From CAYZPB01 sp964480445 (GTDB lineage Bacteria > Bacillota > Bacilli > Tepidibacillales > Tepidibacillaceae), in contig CAYZPB010000005.1 in NCBI GenBank assembly GCA_964480445.1, positions 1 to 30,693 of the forward strand: a DNA stretch of 30,693 nucleotides, given 5' to 3'. The notes under the pieces are model-generated. The model had not been told where the DNA came from, did no database searches, and worked only from the letters and a program-made list of their open reading frames with translations. Positions 22,980 through 30,693 of this stretch are shown piece by piece. Both the position numbers and the translations under genes were made by a program. Each line of letters starts with the position of its first letter. Within the stretch, counting starts at the first letter, position 1.

Positions 22980-23726
22980 ATGCCCAATAAAATTATTCAA
23001 TCATTAAATAATCGAAAATCAGTTAGACTATATGAAGATTTACCGATTCTAGAGGCTGATAAAAATATAATAATTAATTCTGCACTACAAGCTCCAACTG
23101 CTGGAAATATGACTCTTTACACGATAATTGATGTGACTGAACAGCAATTAAAGGATCAGCTTGCCATCTTATGTGATAATCAGCCATTTATCGCAAAAGC
23201 ACCATTAGTACTTATCTTTTTAGCTGATTGGCAAAGATGGTATGATAGCTTCAAGCTATTATATGGTGAGGATATCAGAACTCCGCAAGTAGGTGATTTA
23301 TGGTTAGCTGCTATGGACGCTAACATCGCTGCCCAGAACACAGTAGTCGCTGCAGAGTCACTAGGAATTGGCTCCTGCTATATTGGTGATATTATTGAAA
23401 ATGCTGAGCAAATTAGAGAAATTTTTGACTTGCCAGATTTTGTAGTCCCGGCTTGCATGCTGGTCTATGGTTATCCAACCAAACAACAAAAAAGCCGGAC
23501 AAAACCAGCAAGATTTACCCAGGAATTTATCTGTCATGAAAATAAATATAAGCGCTTTTCAGCAGCAGAGTTGGAAAAACACTATTTTGCTCGCGCAGGA
23601 AAAAATTTCAAGCAAGAGGTCTCGCATACCTATGACGGTAAATGGAGACAGGATTTTATGCAAGAGATGAATCGTAGCATGGAAGTTTGGTTAGGCTCTT
23701 TTATGGAAAAAGAGCCTAACAAATAA
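22980..23726 (+). CDS. Nitroreductase-family FMN oxidoreductase
   Basis: 248 residues from ATG 22980 (AAAGGA 9 nt before; an in-frame TTG at 22941 has no site). LNNRKSVRLYEDLPI, LQAPTAGNMTLY, MDANIAAQNTVVAAESLGIGSCYIG (key part LGIGSCYIGD near 140) and LVYGYPTKQQKSRTKPARF are typical of the NfrA-like branch of the nitroreductase fold, which uses FMN and NAD(P)H. The substrate cannot be told. It follows trpB by 43 nt and probably shares its T-box control by read-through. Its last codons form a 13-bp hairpin. Confidence 0.88.
   Translation: MPNKIIQSLNNRKSVRLYEDLPILEADKNIIINSALQAPTAGNMTLYTIIDVTEQQLKDQLAILCDNQPFIAKAPLVLIFLADWQRWYDSFKLLYGEDIRTPQVGDLWLAAMDANIAAQNTVVAAESLGIGSCYIGDIIENAEQIREIFDLPDFVVPACMLVYGYPTKQQKSRTKPARFTQEFICHENKYKRFSAAELEKHYFARAGKNFKQEVSHTYDGKWRQDFMQEMNRSMEVWLGSFMEKEPNK
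23690..23720. terminator. Terminator-like hairpin inside the end of the nitroreductase gene
   Basis: GTTAGGCTCTTTT (23690-23702) pairs perfectly with AAAAGAGCCTAAC (23708-23720), loop ATGGA. The stem ends three bases before the stop codon. Neither side has a true T-run, so efficiency is uncertain. It lies between convergent genes. Confidence 0.45.
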
Positions 23727-23733
23727 AATTTAT

Positions 23734-24300
23734 TTAATCATTAGTTAACCAATTCTCATCAGCTAACAAGCTTTTAAAATTATCATTATATTCCTCAATC
23801 GTCCCATTATTTATAATATAATAATCAGCTATTGCAATAGGACCACCCTTGCTCAGCATCTCAATCTCAGCATGGTCGCGGCTAATTGCCTGATCCCGAG
23901 TCAAAGGACGCTCTTTACGATCAACTAATCTCCGATAACGATTCTGACTATTTGTCACAACAGCTAGTACCTTAAAACGGCTCTGCAATTTATCTTTTAA
24001 ATAAAGATATTCTGCCCAAGAATATAGACCGTCAATAATAACCGGTCCTTTTGTCGAATACTCTAAGATTTCAGGTAGCAAACATTGTGCATAGGCATCC
24101 TCACCTAGCTCAGCCCGAAGTCCCTCGCGCACCTTCTTCTCATTTGTTTCGTTGTAAGTTAATTGTCGCCTGTCTAGTTCTTTTAAAGTGATGCTACCGA
24201 AGTAACATTTCGTCCAGCCAGCATTAGTAAACATTTCCGCAAGTACAGATTTTCCTGATCCTGGCATACCAACAATACCAACCACTATTTCTCCCGACAT
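23734..24300 (-). CDS. P-loop nucleoside kinase-like protein (UPF0200/dephospho-CoA kinase-like)
   Basis: 188 residues. GIVGMPGSGKSVLAEMF (about 8-24) is a Walker A motif of the nucleotide kinase type. VREGLRAELGEDAYAQ (about 57-72) and VIIDGLYSWAEYLYLK (about 92-107) resemble the UPF0200 family, common in archaea, in which the second block binds the substrate. RLVDRKERPLTRDQAISRD (key RxxxRxxR, about 128-146) looks like the lid. IADYYIINNGTIEEY near the C-terminus is shared with dephospho-CoA kinases and similar enzymes. The substrate is unknown. AGGTGATTTT precedes the ATG. It follows the rubredoxin-like gene on the same strand. Confidence 0.72.
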   Translation of the reverse strand: MSGEIVVGIVGMPGSGKSVLAEMFTNAGWTKCYFGSITLKELDRRQLTYNETNEKKVREGLRAELGEDAYAQCLLPEILEYSTKGPVIIDGLYSWAEYLYLKDKLQSRFKVLAVVTNSQNRYRRLVDRKERPLTRDQAISRDHAEIEMLSKGGPIAIADYYIINNGTIEEYNDNFKSLLADENWLTND

Positions 24301-24384
24301 AAAATCACCTAGCCTAACTTATTTGCTCATTATTATTCAAGAAAAGCCGCAGCTTTCTTATTGTCTAACATTAGTTCTTTAGAA

Positions 24385-24720
24385 TTACCATTTTCCCTTT
24401 TGCATATGTGTTTCTAGCTCAGCTTTTGCTCTTTGCTTAATTGTCCAAGCTTCATCGCGCGCCTTTACAAAATCATCAACGCAAGCAGGGTCTAGGTCTA
24501 GTTCGATTCCCTCAGCGCATAAATCAGCAATCGTAGCAGCAAGTAAAACTAGCTCCATATGAATGTCGTTAGTCCGATCAGAGATATAGATCTTTTTCGC
24601 ATCCTCATCGCTTAGCAATGTAAATTTATCCTTCGTTGCACCGCATTTTGGACATCTTTCCGGAGCATCTAATCCTTCATGTACATATCCACAAACGTTA
24701 CATTTAAAAAGTTTTTTCAT
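24385..24720 (-). CDS. Rubredoxin-domain protein with C-terminal helical part
   Basis: 111 residues. The N-terminal rubredoxin-like site is FKCNVCGYVHEGLDAPERCPKCGATKDKF (Cys pairs at 7/10 and 23/26), of the rubrerythrin tail type. Residues 45-111 are helical and contain no Cys and no clear di-iron ligand set. Such proteins occur in anaerobes and may carry electrons to peroxide-reducing enzymes such as the rubrerythrin at 18921. GGGAGGATTCTAA precedes the ATG. A small imperfect hairpin (24339-24359) follows. The role is inferred from the domain only. Confidence 0.82.
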   Translation of the reverse strand: MKKLFKCNVCGYVHEGLDAPERCPKCGATKDKFTLLSDEDAKKIYISDRTNDIHMELVLLAATIADLCAEGIELDLDPACVDDFVKARDEAWTIKQRAKAELETHMQKGKW

Positions 24721-24899
24721 TTAGAATCCTCCCTTTATTTGTAATTATATCATATTAAAGTACTAAGTTGATTGCAATCACAAAGTGTTTACTGAAAGTA
24801 GCCTTCCCCCACCTAAAATAACGCTATAACACTTTTAATTTATGAAATTTAGTGTATACTTAAAAAGCCACATAAAGATTAATGAAAAAGGTGATTATG

Positions 24900-25754
24900 A
24901 TGGATAAAAAAGAGATTGCTTGGATTACTGATAGCACAGCGTATATTACTGAGGAATTAAAGAATAATCCTGATGTTTATGTGCTCCCTTTGCAAATAAA
25001 TTTCGGCGAAAGATCTTATGAAGATGGTGTGGATTTAAATACAGACCAATTATATGACAAAATTAATAATGAAAAGGAAGTTCCAACTACATCACAACCT
25101 TCAGTTGGGAAATTTGTTGAGCTTTTTGAGGAACTAAAACATAAATATGAAAGGGCTATTGCCGTTCATATCTCAAGCGAGCTAAGTGGCACAATAGCAA
25201 GCTGTCATACGGCAGCTGATATTGCAGATTTTGAGGTTGGTATAGTTGACTCTAAAAGTATGTCCTACGCAATCACCACCCTAATCAATAAGGGTATGGA
25301 AATGGCGAAAGAAAAAATAGGCTTTGAAAAGATTTTCAACAAGCTACAAGAAGAAACCCAAAATTCTGAAAATTATATCCTCTTAGGTAGTCTTGAACAA
25401 TTTTATAAAGGCGGTAGAATGTCAGGCACACAATACTTGTTAGGCACAGTTTTGAGAATAAAACCGATAATTCAAATAAATACTGATGGTAAATTTGTGG
25501 TTTTTGAAAAGGTAAGATCAGAAGCAAGAGCAAGTCGTAGAATGGTTGAGCTTTTCCAAAATTCACATAATAATAATACAATTAATCAACTTCAGATTAT
25601 GCACGGAAACATCTATAATAAGGCGTTAGAATTAAAAGAGGAAATACTTAAAGTAGTTCCAAACATAAATATATTTATTGGTGAAATTAGCTCAACAATT
25701 GCAGTGCATGCCGGCGAAGGTACTTTAGCAATGATCTGGCACAAGGAGAAATAG
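24900..25754 (+). CDS. DegV family fatty-acid-binding protein
   Basis: 284 residues from ATG 24900 (AAAGGTG 6 nt before; ATG at 24897 or 24882 are less well spaced). ITDSTAYITEELKNN, VPTTSQPSVGKF (about 63-74), SSELSGTIASCHTAA and GSLEQFYKGGRMSG (about 162-175) are the conserved DegV blocks, including the Ser and Thr that hold the fatty-acid carboxylate in FakB proteins. A TATACT box lies about 40 nt upstream. It is a paralogue of the truncated gene at the window start. Expected role: delivery of exogenous fatty acid to the FakA kinase. Confidence 0.93.
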   Translation: MDKKEIAWITDSTAYITEELKNNPDVYVLPLQINFGERSYEDGVDLNTDQLYDKINNEKEVPTTSQPSVGKFVELFEELKHKYERAIAVHISSELSGTIASCHTAADIADFEVGIVDSKSMSYAITTLINKGMEMAKEKIGFEKIFNKLQEETQNSENYILLGSLEQFYKGGRMSGTQYLLGTVLRIKPIIQINTDGKFVVFEKVRSEARASRRMVELFQNSHNNNTINQLQIMHGNIYNKALELKEEILKVVPNINIFIGEISSTIAVHAGEGTLAMIWHKEK

Positions 25755-25763
25755 TACCATTAT

Positions 25764-26237
25764 TTAATAGAAAAGTGTGGCTAGAAAAGCAACTCCGATA
25801 CCAATCAACATGCCTATAAATACCTCAAATGGTTTATGTCCTAAGATTTCCTTTAATGGTGAATCTAAAAATTCTTCTGGCGAGCTAGCACGATATTTAA
25901 TCTTCTCAATTAGAAGTTGAAAATCTTCAATCATAACATTGAGCAATTGAGCATGCTTTGAAGCCTGATACCTAACCCCAGTTGCATCCCACATCGTAAT
26001 TAGGGTAAATACAAAGGCAATAGCAAAATAAGGTGAAGTAAGGCCATATTGAATGCCTAAAGCAGTAGTGAGAGCCGCCGTAAACGATGAGTGTGAACTT
26101 GGCATTCCGCCATTACTGAAAATAATTAATGGTTCAACGCGTCGATTCATTAAATAATTGATTGGAAACTTTAATAACTGCGTAAAAATTGCTGCCAATA
26201 ATGCTGCTATAAGTGGATAATTAAAAAAAACTTCCAT
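25764..26237 (-). CDS. Divergent PAP2 family (DUF212, YuiD-like) membrane protein
   Basis: 157 residues. FSNGGMPSSHSSFTAALTTALG (key SNGGMPSSHSS, about 41-51) and WDATGVRYQASKHAQLLN (about 83-100) are the hallmarks of the DUF212 branch of PAP2-type phosphatases. About four to five membrane helices, with the last two at 136-156. The substrate is likely an isoprenoid or lipid diphosphate, but this branch is not well characterised. It lies 20 nt downstream of uppP, with which it is probably co-transcribed. GGGGATG precedes the ATG. It converges on the DegV gene with 9 nt between. Confidence 0.88.
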   Translation of the reverse strand: MEVFFNYPLIAALLAAIFTQLLKFPINYLMNRRVEPLIIFSNGGMPSSHSSFTAALTTALGIQYGLTSPYFAIAFVFTLITMWDATGVRYQASKHAQLLNVMIEDFQLLIEKIKYRASSPEEFLDSPLKEILGHKPFEVFIGMLIGIGVAFLATLFY

Positions 26238-26257
26238 AATTCACATCCCCGAACTTA

Positions 26258-27067
26258 TTAAATAAATAGCTGATAAAGTAATACTGAAGCTCCAAGAATT
26301 ACACAATAATATGTAAAATATCTTAATTTACCACGATTAATTATACCAATAAACCACTTCAATGTAATCACTGCTGATACTAAGGACACTATAAAAGCCA
26401 AACTATAATTTAAAATATTTTCACTAGTTATGAGTGCAATCAACTCACCCGTTTTCAATAGCATTGTCCCCAAGCTGACAGGAATGGCTAAAAAGAAGGC
26501 ATAACGAATTGCTAAATTTCTTTCTAAATTCCTCGATAACGCACCAAATATTGTTGCTCCAGATCGACTAATGCCAGGAATTAAAGCAACCGTCTGTAAT
26601 AAACCGACCCAAACTGCATCACCTAAGTTTAAGCGATTCCGAATTCCATCAAGTCTAGATACAGCGTATAACGCAATCCCTGTCACGATAAGAGCAATAG
26701 CTACAGTTGTTACTGATTTTAAGGCTGTTTCTATATAATCGCCGAATAATAAGCCAATGATTGCAACAGGAATACTCCCTAACACTATATATACAGCAAA
26801 ATAAAAATGTGTGCTATTTTCATCCGTGCGCGCATTTTTTGAAAATATAAAAAGAAAAAAACCTTTGATTAGCTCCCATAAATCCTTCCAAAAAACAATT
26901 ACGAGCGCTACAAAGGTTGCGAAATTTAGAAATATTTCAAAAACTAATCCAGGCATACTGATGCCAAAAAACTCTTGAAACAGAATAAGGTGTCCACTAC
27001 TACTAATGGGAAGCCACTCAGTTATTCCTTGTACAAGTCCTAGGAAGATATATTGTAATAACTCCAT
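26258..27067 (-). CDS. uppP: Undecaprenyl-diphosphatase UppP (BacA)
   Basis: 269 residues with about eight membrane helices. FLGLVQGITEWLPISSSGHL (key E17, SSSGH, about 8-27) and ALIPGISRSGATIFGAL (PGxSRSG, about 161-177) are the two active-site motifs of the family. It removes a phosphate from undecaprenyl diphosphate on the outer face of the membrane so that the carrier can be reused for cell-wall synthesis, and confers some bacitracin resistance. GAAGGAGACAATACTAA precedes the ATG. Transcription may start within or after the rnpB region. Confidence 0.95.
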   Translation of the reverse strand: MELLQYIFLGLVQGITEWLPISSSGHLILFQEFFGISMPGLVFEIFLNFATFVALVIVFWKDLWELIKGFFLFIFSKNARTDENSTHFYFAVYIVLGSIPVAIIGLLFGDYIETALKSVTTVAIALIVTGIALYAVSRLDGIRNRLNLGDAVWVGLLQTVALIPGISRSGATIFGALSRNLERNLAIRYAFFLAIPVSLGTMLLKTGELIALITSENILNYSLAFIVSLVSAVITLKWFIGIINRGKLRYFTYYCVILGASVLLYQLFI

Positions 27068-27081
27068 TTAGTATTGTCTCC

Positions 27082-27111
27082 TTCAAAAAATTAAAGCCCT
27101 ATAAACTAGGG
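27082..27111 (-). terminator. Probable terminator after rnpB
   Basis: On the minus strand CCCTA and TAGGG (27107-27111 with 27097-27101) form a short stem around GTTTA, followed by TTTAATTTTTT. It lies 20 nt beyond the end of rnpB and just before the ribosome site of uppP. The stem is short, so some read-through into uppP is possible. Confidence 0.5.
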
Positions 27112-27130
27112 TTATGTAATATAAATAAAG

Positions 27131-27519
27131 GAAGTAAGCCTATAAGCCGAGTTCTGTTCTTCTGTGGTTTAGCGCATATTTGCTCCCACCTTGAAGCAGT
27201 AATCATCTATCTAGGCCAGCTATTACTAGCTAGCTCAAGCGACCAACCCGAATGCAGAGCGAGCAACTCCTAACGCATTCCTATAAGGTCTTGCACCAGA
27301 TGGGGTTTACCAACGAGTAAGTCACCATACTCGTTCGTGGTCTCTTACACCACGGTTTCACCATTGCCTGCGCCTTACAGCACATCGGCTGTCTATTTCT
27401 GTGGCACTATCCTTCAAATCACTTTGACTGGACGTTATCCAGCATCCTGCTCTCTGGTGCTCGGACTTTCCTCTCGTGGTTCCTTTCGGATTCCACCAGC
27501 GATTACCCAGCTTACTTAC
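27131..27519 (-). ncRNA. rnpB: RNase P RNA
   Basis: The minus strand holds the conserved core of bacterial RNase P RNA: GAGGAAAGTCCGAGCACC near the 5' end, CAGAGAGCAGGATGCTGGATAACGTCCAG style P3/P7 region (first part CAGAGAGCAG), GGTGAAACCGTGGTG, and the 3' block ACAGAACTCGGCTTATAGG. P1 is formed by AAGTAAG at the 5' end (27511-27517) and CTTACTT at the 3' end (27132-27138). The length of about 389 nt and the layout suit class A. Ends are set by P1 and are accurate to a few bases. It cuts 5' leaders from tRNA precursors. The protein-like frames across it are chance. Confidence 0.94.
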
Positions 27520-27545
27520 TATATTTAATTTGGAACATTCATATA

Positions 27546-27574
27546 ATGATACCATTTCTTCGCCTAAATTGCAA
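27546..27574 (-). promoter_or_regulatory. Promoter of rnpB
   Basis: TTGCAA (27569-27574) and TATCAT (27546-27551) on the minus strand are 17 nt apart. Transcription would start around 27540, leaving a leader of about 20 nt before P1. Confidence 0.62.
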
Positions 27575-27669
27575 TATTTCTAGCTTTCAATTCATCTTAT
27601 AATTGTATAATATATCCATGTCCTTATCTATTTTAATCTGCTAGAATACTCTTTAGAAGGAGTGTTGTA

Positions 27670-28509
27670 ATGGAACCGAAATTAATTGCTGAAAATACAA
27701 TATTATTTCCTGGTGAAAATAATACGCTAATCTGGAAAAATGTTGCCTTCGACCCTAATCTAGATATTAAGCATCTTGTGGATAAAAAAATCGATAAGGT
27801 TTATATCTCCCATGGGCATGCTGATCATTTTCGACAAGCTAATTATTTGCGCGAACTCGGAGCAAAGGTTTATGCCCCAAAAAAAGAGGCAATCTTTATT
27901 GAAGATCCTTCAATAAATGTTAGAGGAATGTTTAGTTGGGCTGCTTTACCACCAACAATGGTGACGCGGTTTTTTGTAGGTAACGCTTGCAAGGTTGATT
28001 TTTATACTGATGATCTTGTTAATGACAACATTACCACAATTCCTTTACCAGGGCACTCTATTGGCCATGTCGGATTTTTACTTCCAAACAAGATTTTTTA
28101 TATTGGTGATGCACTATGGCAAAAAAATATGTGGGACATCTTTCCTTTACCCTATATGATAGATATCGGGCAAGTACGTGAATCCTTGAATACTATTACT
28201 ACTATAGATTATGATTTATTAATTCCTGCTCATGGCAAACCGATAAATCGTGATGAAAGTCTAGAGCATATAGCATTTGAACTAGAACGTCTTAAAGAAA
28301 TTGATGAAATAATATTAGAACTTTTAGTTACACCAATGCGCACAGAAGATTTAGCACAAGTTTTCTCAAAACAGTTAAATTTGCTTGATCGACTTAATCA
28401 ATACTGGATTACTCTAGTTGTCATCAAAGGTTTTCTTGTTAACCTATATGAGAGAGATTTGATTGATTGTGAATATGAAGGGTATCAAGCAAAATGGAAG
28501 ACTAAATAA
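27670..28509 (+). CDS. Metallo-beta-lactamase-fold hydrolase
   Basis: 279 residues. SHGHADHF (H48, H50, D52, H53) is the metal-binding motif, with further ligands in LPGHSIGHVGF (about 127), IGDALW (Asp near 147) and PAHGKP (about 196). After about residue 215 comes a helical segment resembling a winged-helix tail, as in glyoxalase-II-like and LACTB2-like proteins. The substrate is unknown; thioesters and nucleic acids are both possible for this fold. AAGGAGTGTTGTA precedes the ATG, and a TATAAT lies at 27606. It is divergent from rnpB and stands alone. Confidence 0.85.
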   Translation: MEPKLIAENTILFPGENNTLIWKNVAFDPNLDIKHLVDKKIDKVYISHGHADHFRQANYLRELGAKVYAPKKEAIFIEDPSINVRGMFSWAALPPTMVTRFFVGNACKVDFYTDDLVNDNITTIPLPGHSIGHVGFLLPNKIFYIGDALWQKNMWDIFPLPYMIDIGQVRESLNTITTIDYDLLIPAHGKPINRDESLEHIAFELERLKEIDEIILELLVTPMRTEDLAQVFSKQLNLLDRLNQYWITLVVIKGFLVNLYERDLIDCEYEGYQAKWKTK

Positions 28510-28572
28510 TGCTGAGAAATTATAAAATAATCTATAATTATACTCTATCTCAAATGCATTAATTTGCTTCTG

Positions 28573-29283
28573 CTAGCTTTCAATTATTCTTATAATATGC
28601 TTAATAAAATTATACTCTTTAGCTGCAGTCCAACGAAGTTGCAAGTTTTTAATATTAAATTCTGCATTTTTCATCTTCATGATTACCATTTCTTGCTTTT
28701 TTAATTCTAATTTCCACTTCTCTACCAGTAGCTTATCTTTTTTTAATAAGTTTATTGGACCAACGCGATATTTTAGATTGCAAAGCGCCTGTTCACTTCG
28801 TTCTTTTTTTTCTGCAATAATTAACTCGTAATAAAAGTTTTTTTCCTTTATGATTTCCTCATCAATTATTTTCCAGCCATTAGCATCTAACCACTTACGT
28901 ACAAAATACTCACCCACGTTTGGCTGAAGAACTAACCGTTGAACTGCCTGTAGTTCTTCTTTACCATTTTCTAGGATTTCCGTTATCAGCTCTCCTCCCA
29001 TCCCAGCAATTATTACAACATCAATCGTCTCATCAATTACTGAAATACCATAACCTAAGCGCACGTCAATTAGTTCGTTTAACTTAAATTGTTCAACCTG
29101 TCTTTTTGTTGAATTATAGGGGCCTATTTTAACTTCACCTGCAACCGCAAGTGGTGAAATCCCTTCTAAAACAAGGTAGCTGACTAATAAACCATGGTCT
29201 GATCCAATATCGGCAACACGACTACCTATAGGAACAAAATTAGCCAGGCCTTGCAATCGACTAGATAACTTTATCCGCGTCAT
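28573..29283 (-). CDS. trmK: tRNA (adenine(22)-N1)-methyltransferase TrmK
   Basis: About 236 residues from ATG 29283 (AGGGTG 8 nt before; GTG 29292 overlaps that site). VADIGSDHGLLVSYLV (about 23-38) is the SAM-binding loop with the D-I-G-S-D-H signature of TrmK. VVIIAGMGGELITEIL (about 90-105) is the second block, and LVLQPNVGEYFVRKWL follows. The C-terminal part is a helical coiled-coil region as in known TrmK. It modifies A22 in the D-arm region of tRNAs. It lies directly after rpoD, a neighbourhood common in Firmicutes, but the rpoD terminator comes between. Confidence 0.93.
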   Translation of the reverse strand: MTRIKLSSRLQGLANFVPIGSRVADIGSDHGLLVSYLVLEGISPLAVAGEVKIGPYNSTKRQVEQFKLNELIDVRLGYGISVIDETIDVVIIAGMGGELITEILENGKEELQAVQRLVLQPNVGEYFVRKWLDANGWKIIDEEIIKEKNFYYELIIAEKKERSEQALCNLKYRVGPINLLKKDKLLVEKWKLELKKQEMVIMKMKNAEFNIKNLQLRWTAAKEYNFIKHIIRIIES

Positions 29284-29301
29284 TGCCTTCACACCCTAGT
29301 G

Positions 29302-29328
29302 AAAAAAATAACCTGCATTGCTGCAGGT
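29302..29328 (-). terminator. Terminator after rpoD
   Basis: ACCTGCA (29322-29328 on the minus strand) pairs with TGCAGGT (29311-29317) around a 4-nt loop, followed by TATTTTTTT. It lies between rpoD and trmK, overlapping the region just before the trmK ribosome site, so trmK may depend on partial read-through. Confidence 0.82.
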
Positions 29329-30453
29329 CTAATCTAAGAAATCTTTTAATCTTTTACTACGGCTTGGATGACGTAGTTTGCGTAAAGCTTTCGCTTCAAT
29401 CTGTCTAATTCGTTCACGAGTGACACCAAAAACTTTGCCAACCTCTTCAAGTGTTCTCGTTCGACCATCATCTAAACCAAAGCGTAATCTCAACACGTGC
29501 TCCTCACGCTCTGTCAATGTTTCTAAAACATCCTCTAGTTCTTCCTTCAATAATTCATAAGCCGCCATATCAGCCGGCGCTGGTGCATCGTGATCTTCAA
29601 TAAAGTCACCAAGGTGCGAATCGTCTTCTTCACCAATAGGTGTTTCTAAAGAGACTGGTTCTTGTGCAATCTTTTGTATTTCACGAACCCTTTCCGGCGT
29701 CATGTCCATCTCTACTGCAATCTCTTCTGGGGTCGGCTCCCTACCTAAGTCTTGTAATAATTGACGGGACACACGAATCAGTTTATTAATTGTCTCAACC
29801 ATATGAACTGGTATTCGGATAGTCCTTGCTTGATCGGCAATCGCTCTTGTAATCGCTTGACGTATCCACCATGTAGCATAAGTACTGAATTTATAACCTT
29901 TATGATAATCAAACTTTTCAACAGCTTTCATTAATCCCAGATTTCCTTCTTGGATTAAATCCAAAAAGAGCATCCCACGGCCAACATAACGTTTAGCAAT
30001 ACTAACAACTAAGCGCAGATTAGCTTCTGCTAATTCACGTTTAGCGCTTTCATCACCAGCTTCAATCCTTTTTGCAAGCTCTACTTCCTCATGTGCTTTA
30101 AGTAATGGCACACGCCCAATTTCTTTTAAATAAATCCTTACCGGATCATTAATTTTTACACCAGGGGTGCTCCTTGGAGGCGCCTCTTTTTCAGGTGCAC
30201 TCTCATCGCCTTCTCGACCATATAAAGCTTCACGCTCTTCGTCAGTATCAGCAACAACATCTATTCCCTGCTCTAATAAACTATCAAAAAATTCATCCAT
30301 CTGTTGCGTTTCTTGTTCAAAGGGCGATAATCTGTCAATAATTTCCTTATAGGAAATGGTGCCACTGCTTTTGCTTTTCTCTATGATTTCTTCTTTTACC
30401 TGTTCTAATGTTAACTCCGGCTCTTGATTTTTCCCGTTTGTCTTTGTCACCAT
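29329..30453 (-). CDS. rpoD: Primary sigma factor RpoD/SigA
   Basis: 374 residues, normal for Firmicutes SigA. Region 1.1 is short (about 15-75), followed by an acidic linker. Region 1.2 begins DPVRIYLKEIGRVPLL (about 104). Region 2 holds ANLRLVVSIAKRYVGRG, LDLIQEGNLGLMKAVEKFD and GYKFSTYATWWIRQAITRA, the -10 recognition helix. Region 3 has RIPVHMVETINKL, and region 4 has LTEREEHVLRLRFGL with the -35 helix GVTRERIRQIEAKALRKLR. It directs RNA polymerase to housekeeping promoters. The ribosome site (GGGGG) is modest. The small gene upstream is 25 nt away. Confidence 0.97.
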   Translation of the reverse strand: MVTKTNGKNQEPELTLEQVKEEIIEKSKSSGTISYKEIIDRLSPFEQETQQMDEFFDSLLEQGIDVVADTDEEREALYGREGDESAPEKEAPPRSTPGVKINDPVRIYLKEIGRVPLLKAHEEVELAKRIEAGDESAKRELAEANLRLVVSIAKRYVGRGMLFLDLIQEGNLGLMKAVEKFDYHKGYKFSTYATWWIRQAITRAIADQARTIRIPVHMVETINKLIRVSRQLLQDLGREPTPEEIAVEMDMTPERVREIQKIAQEPVSLETPIGEEDDSHLGDFIEDHDAPAPADMAAYELLKEELEDVLETLTEREEHVLRLRFGLDDGRTRTLEEVGKVFGVTRERIRQIEAKALRKLRHPSRSKRLKDFLD

Positions 30454-30478
30454 AAAACCCCCTTATTCGCGTTTGCCG

Positions 30479-30676
30479 TTAAATATTTCTCTTCTTGTTT
30501 CGCAATTCAATAATCTCCTGACCAATTTTAATTGACCTCTTTATTTCATTATTACGTTCGGCCTTTAATTGTTCTAATCTTTTCTTATCTATTTTCTGTT
30601 GAATTGCATAATTCTTAGTCTTTTTTATATAGTCATTTAGTTCCTTTTCTGTTATATTTTCATTGATATCGCTCAT
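30479..30676 (-). CDS. Small coiled-coil protein upstream of rpoD
   Basis: 65 residues, strongly charged and helical, with Lys, Glu, Ile and Asn dominating and no Cys. AACAAGGATTGCA precedes the ATG, with AAGGA about 6 nt away. It is followed by rpoD after 25 nt, so it is likely part of the same transcript. In Firmicutes the gene before rpoD is often dnaG; the window ends before that can be seen. I do not recognise the family. A chance frame is possible, but the site and position favour a real gene. Confidence 0.6.
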   Translation of the reverse strand: MSDINENITEKELNDYIKKTKNYAIQQKIDKKRLEQLKAERNNEIKRSIKIGQEIIELRNKKRNI

Positions 30677-30693
30677 TGCAATCCTTGTTGCTA

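Noticed and set aside
27337..27555. Open frames on both strands across 27337-27555
   Set aside because: They lie inside RNase P RNA, have no ribosome sites and show no protein family signal.
28510..28572. AT-rich convergent gap searched for a terminator
   Set aside because: Only weak ATTATA/TATAAT pairing is seen, without a stable stem.

Overview
The window is AT-rich DNA from a Gram-positive-type (monoderm), anaerobic Firmicutes bacterium, most likely in the Clostridia in the broad sense. The evidence is: strong AGGAGG-type ribosome sites; lipoproteins with Cys lipoboxes; a tryptophan T-box; a bacterial class A-like RNase P RNA; two DegV-family genes; a rubrerythrin; and a primary sigma factor. 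I see no insertion sequence, phage, CRISPR or tRNA gene. The species cannot be fixed from the sequence.

Left part (1-5870): a DegV-family gene cut by the window edge, a DUF4349-type lipoprotein, an unusual FmdE-like lipoprotein, and a tight four-gene operon etfB-etfA-fixC-fixX. That operon encodes an electron-transfer flavoprotein linked to a quinone-reducing flavoprotein and its ferredoxin.

Central part (5971-18826) reads as a molybdenum-dependent respiratory island. An ABC importer of the FecCD/BtuF type lies behind a Moco-type riboswitch whose P1 stem, antiterminator and terminator can all be traced in the sequence, so the cargo is probably molybdate or tungstate. Next come a small kinase-fold protein, mobA, and a rightward operon. 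The operon encodes a multi-cluster ferredoxin, a two-domain rhodanese lipoprotein, a Tat-exported molybdopterin oxidoreductase (PsrA/PhsA-like) with its PsrB and NrfD/PsrC partners, a TorD-type chaperone, and a triple-rhodanese lipoprotein. The likely role is respiration of sulfane sulfur (polysulfide or thiosulfate) on the outer face of the membrane, with rhodanese lipoproteins handling the sulfur.

Right part (18920-30693): rubrerythrin; a patatin-like lipase with a small coiled-coil partner; an orphan trpB behind a Trp T-box with one specifier stem but two successive antiterminator/terminator modules; a nitroreductase; a P-loop kinase; a rubredoxin-domain protein; a second DegV gene; a DUF212 phosphatase-like gene beside uppP; rnpB; a metallo-beta-lactamase-fold hydrolase; trmK; rpoD; and a small coiled-coil gene upstream of rpoD.

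The most interesting signals are the half-duplicated T-box, the readable Moco riboswitch switch, the extracytoplasmic rhodanese plus PsrABC system, and the secreted FmdE-like lipoprotein.
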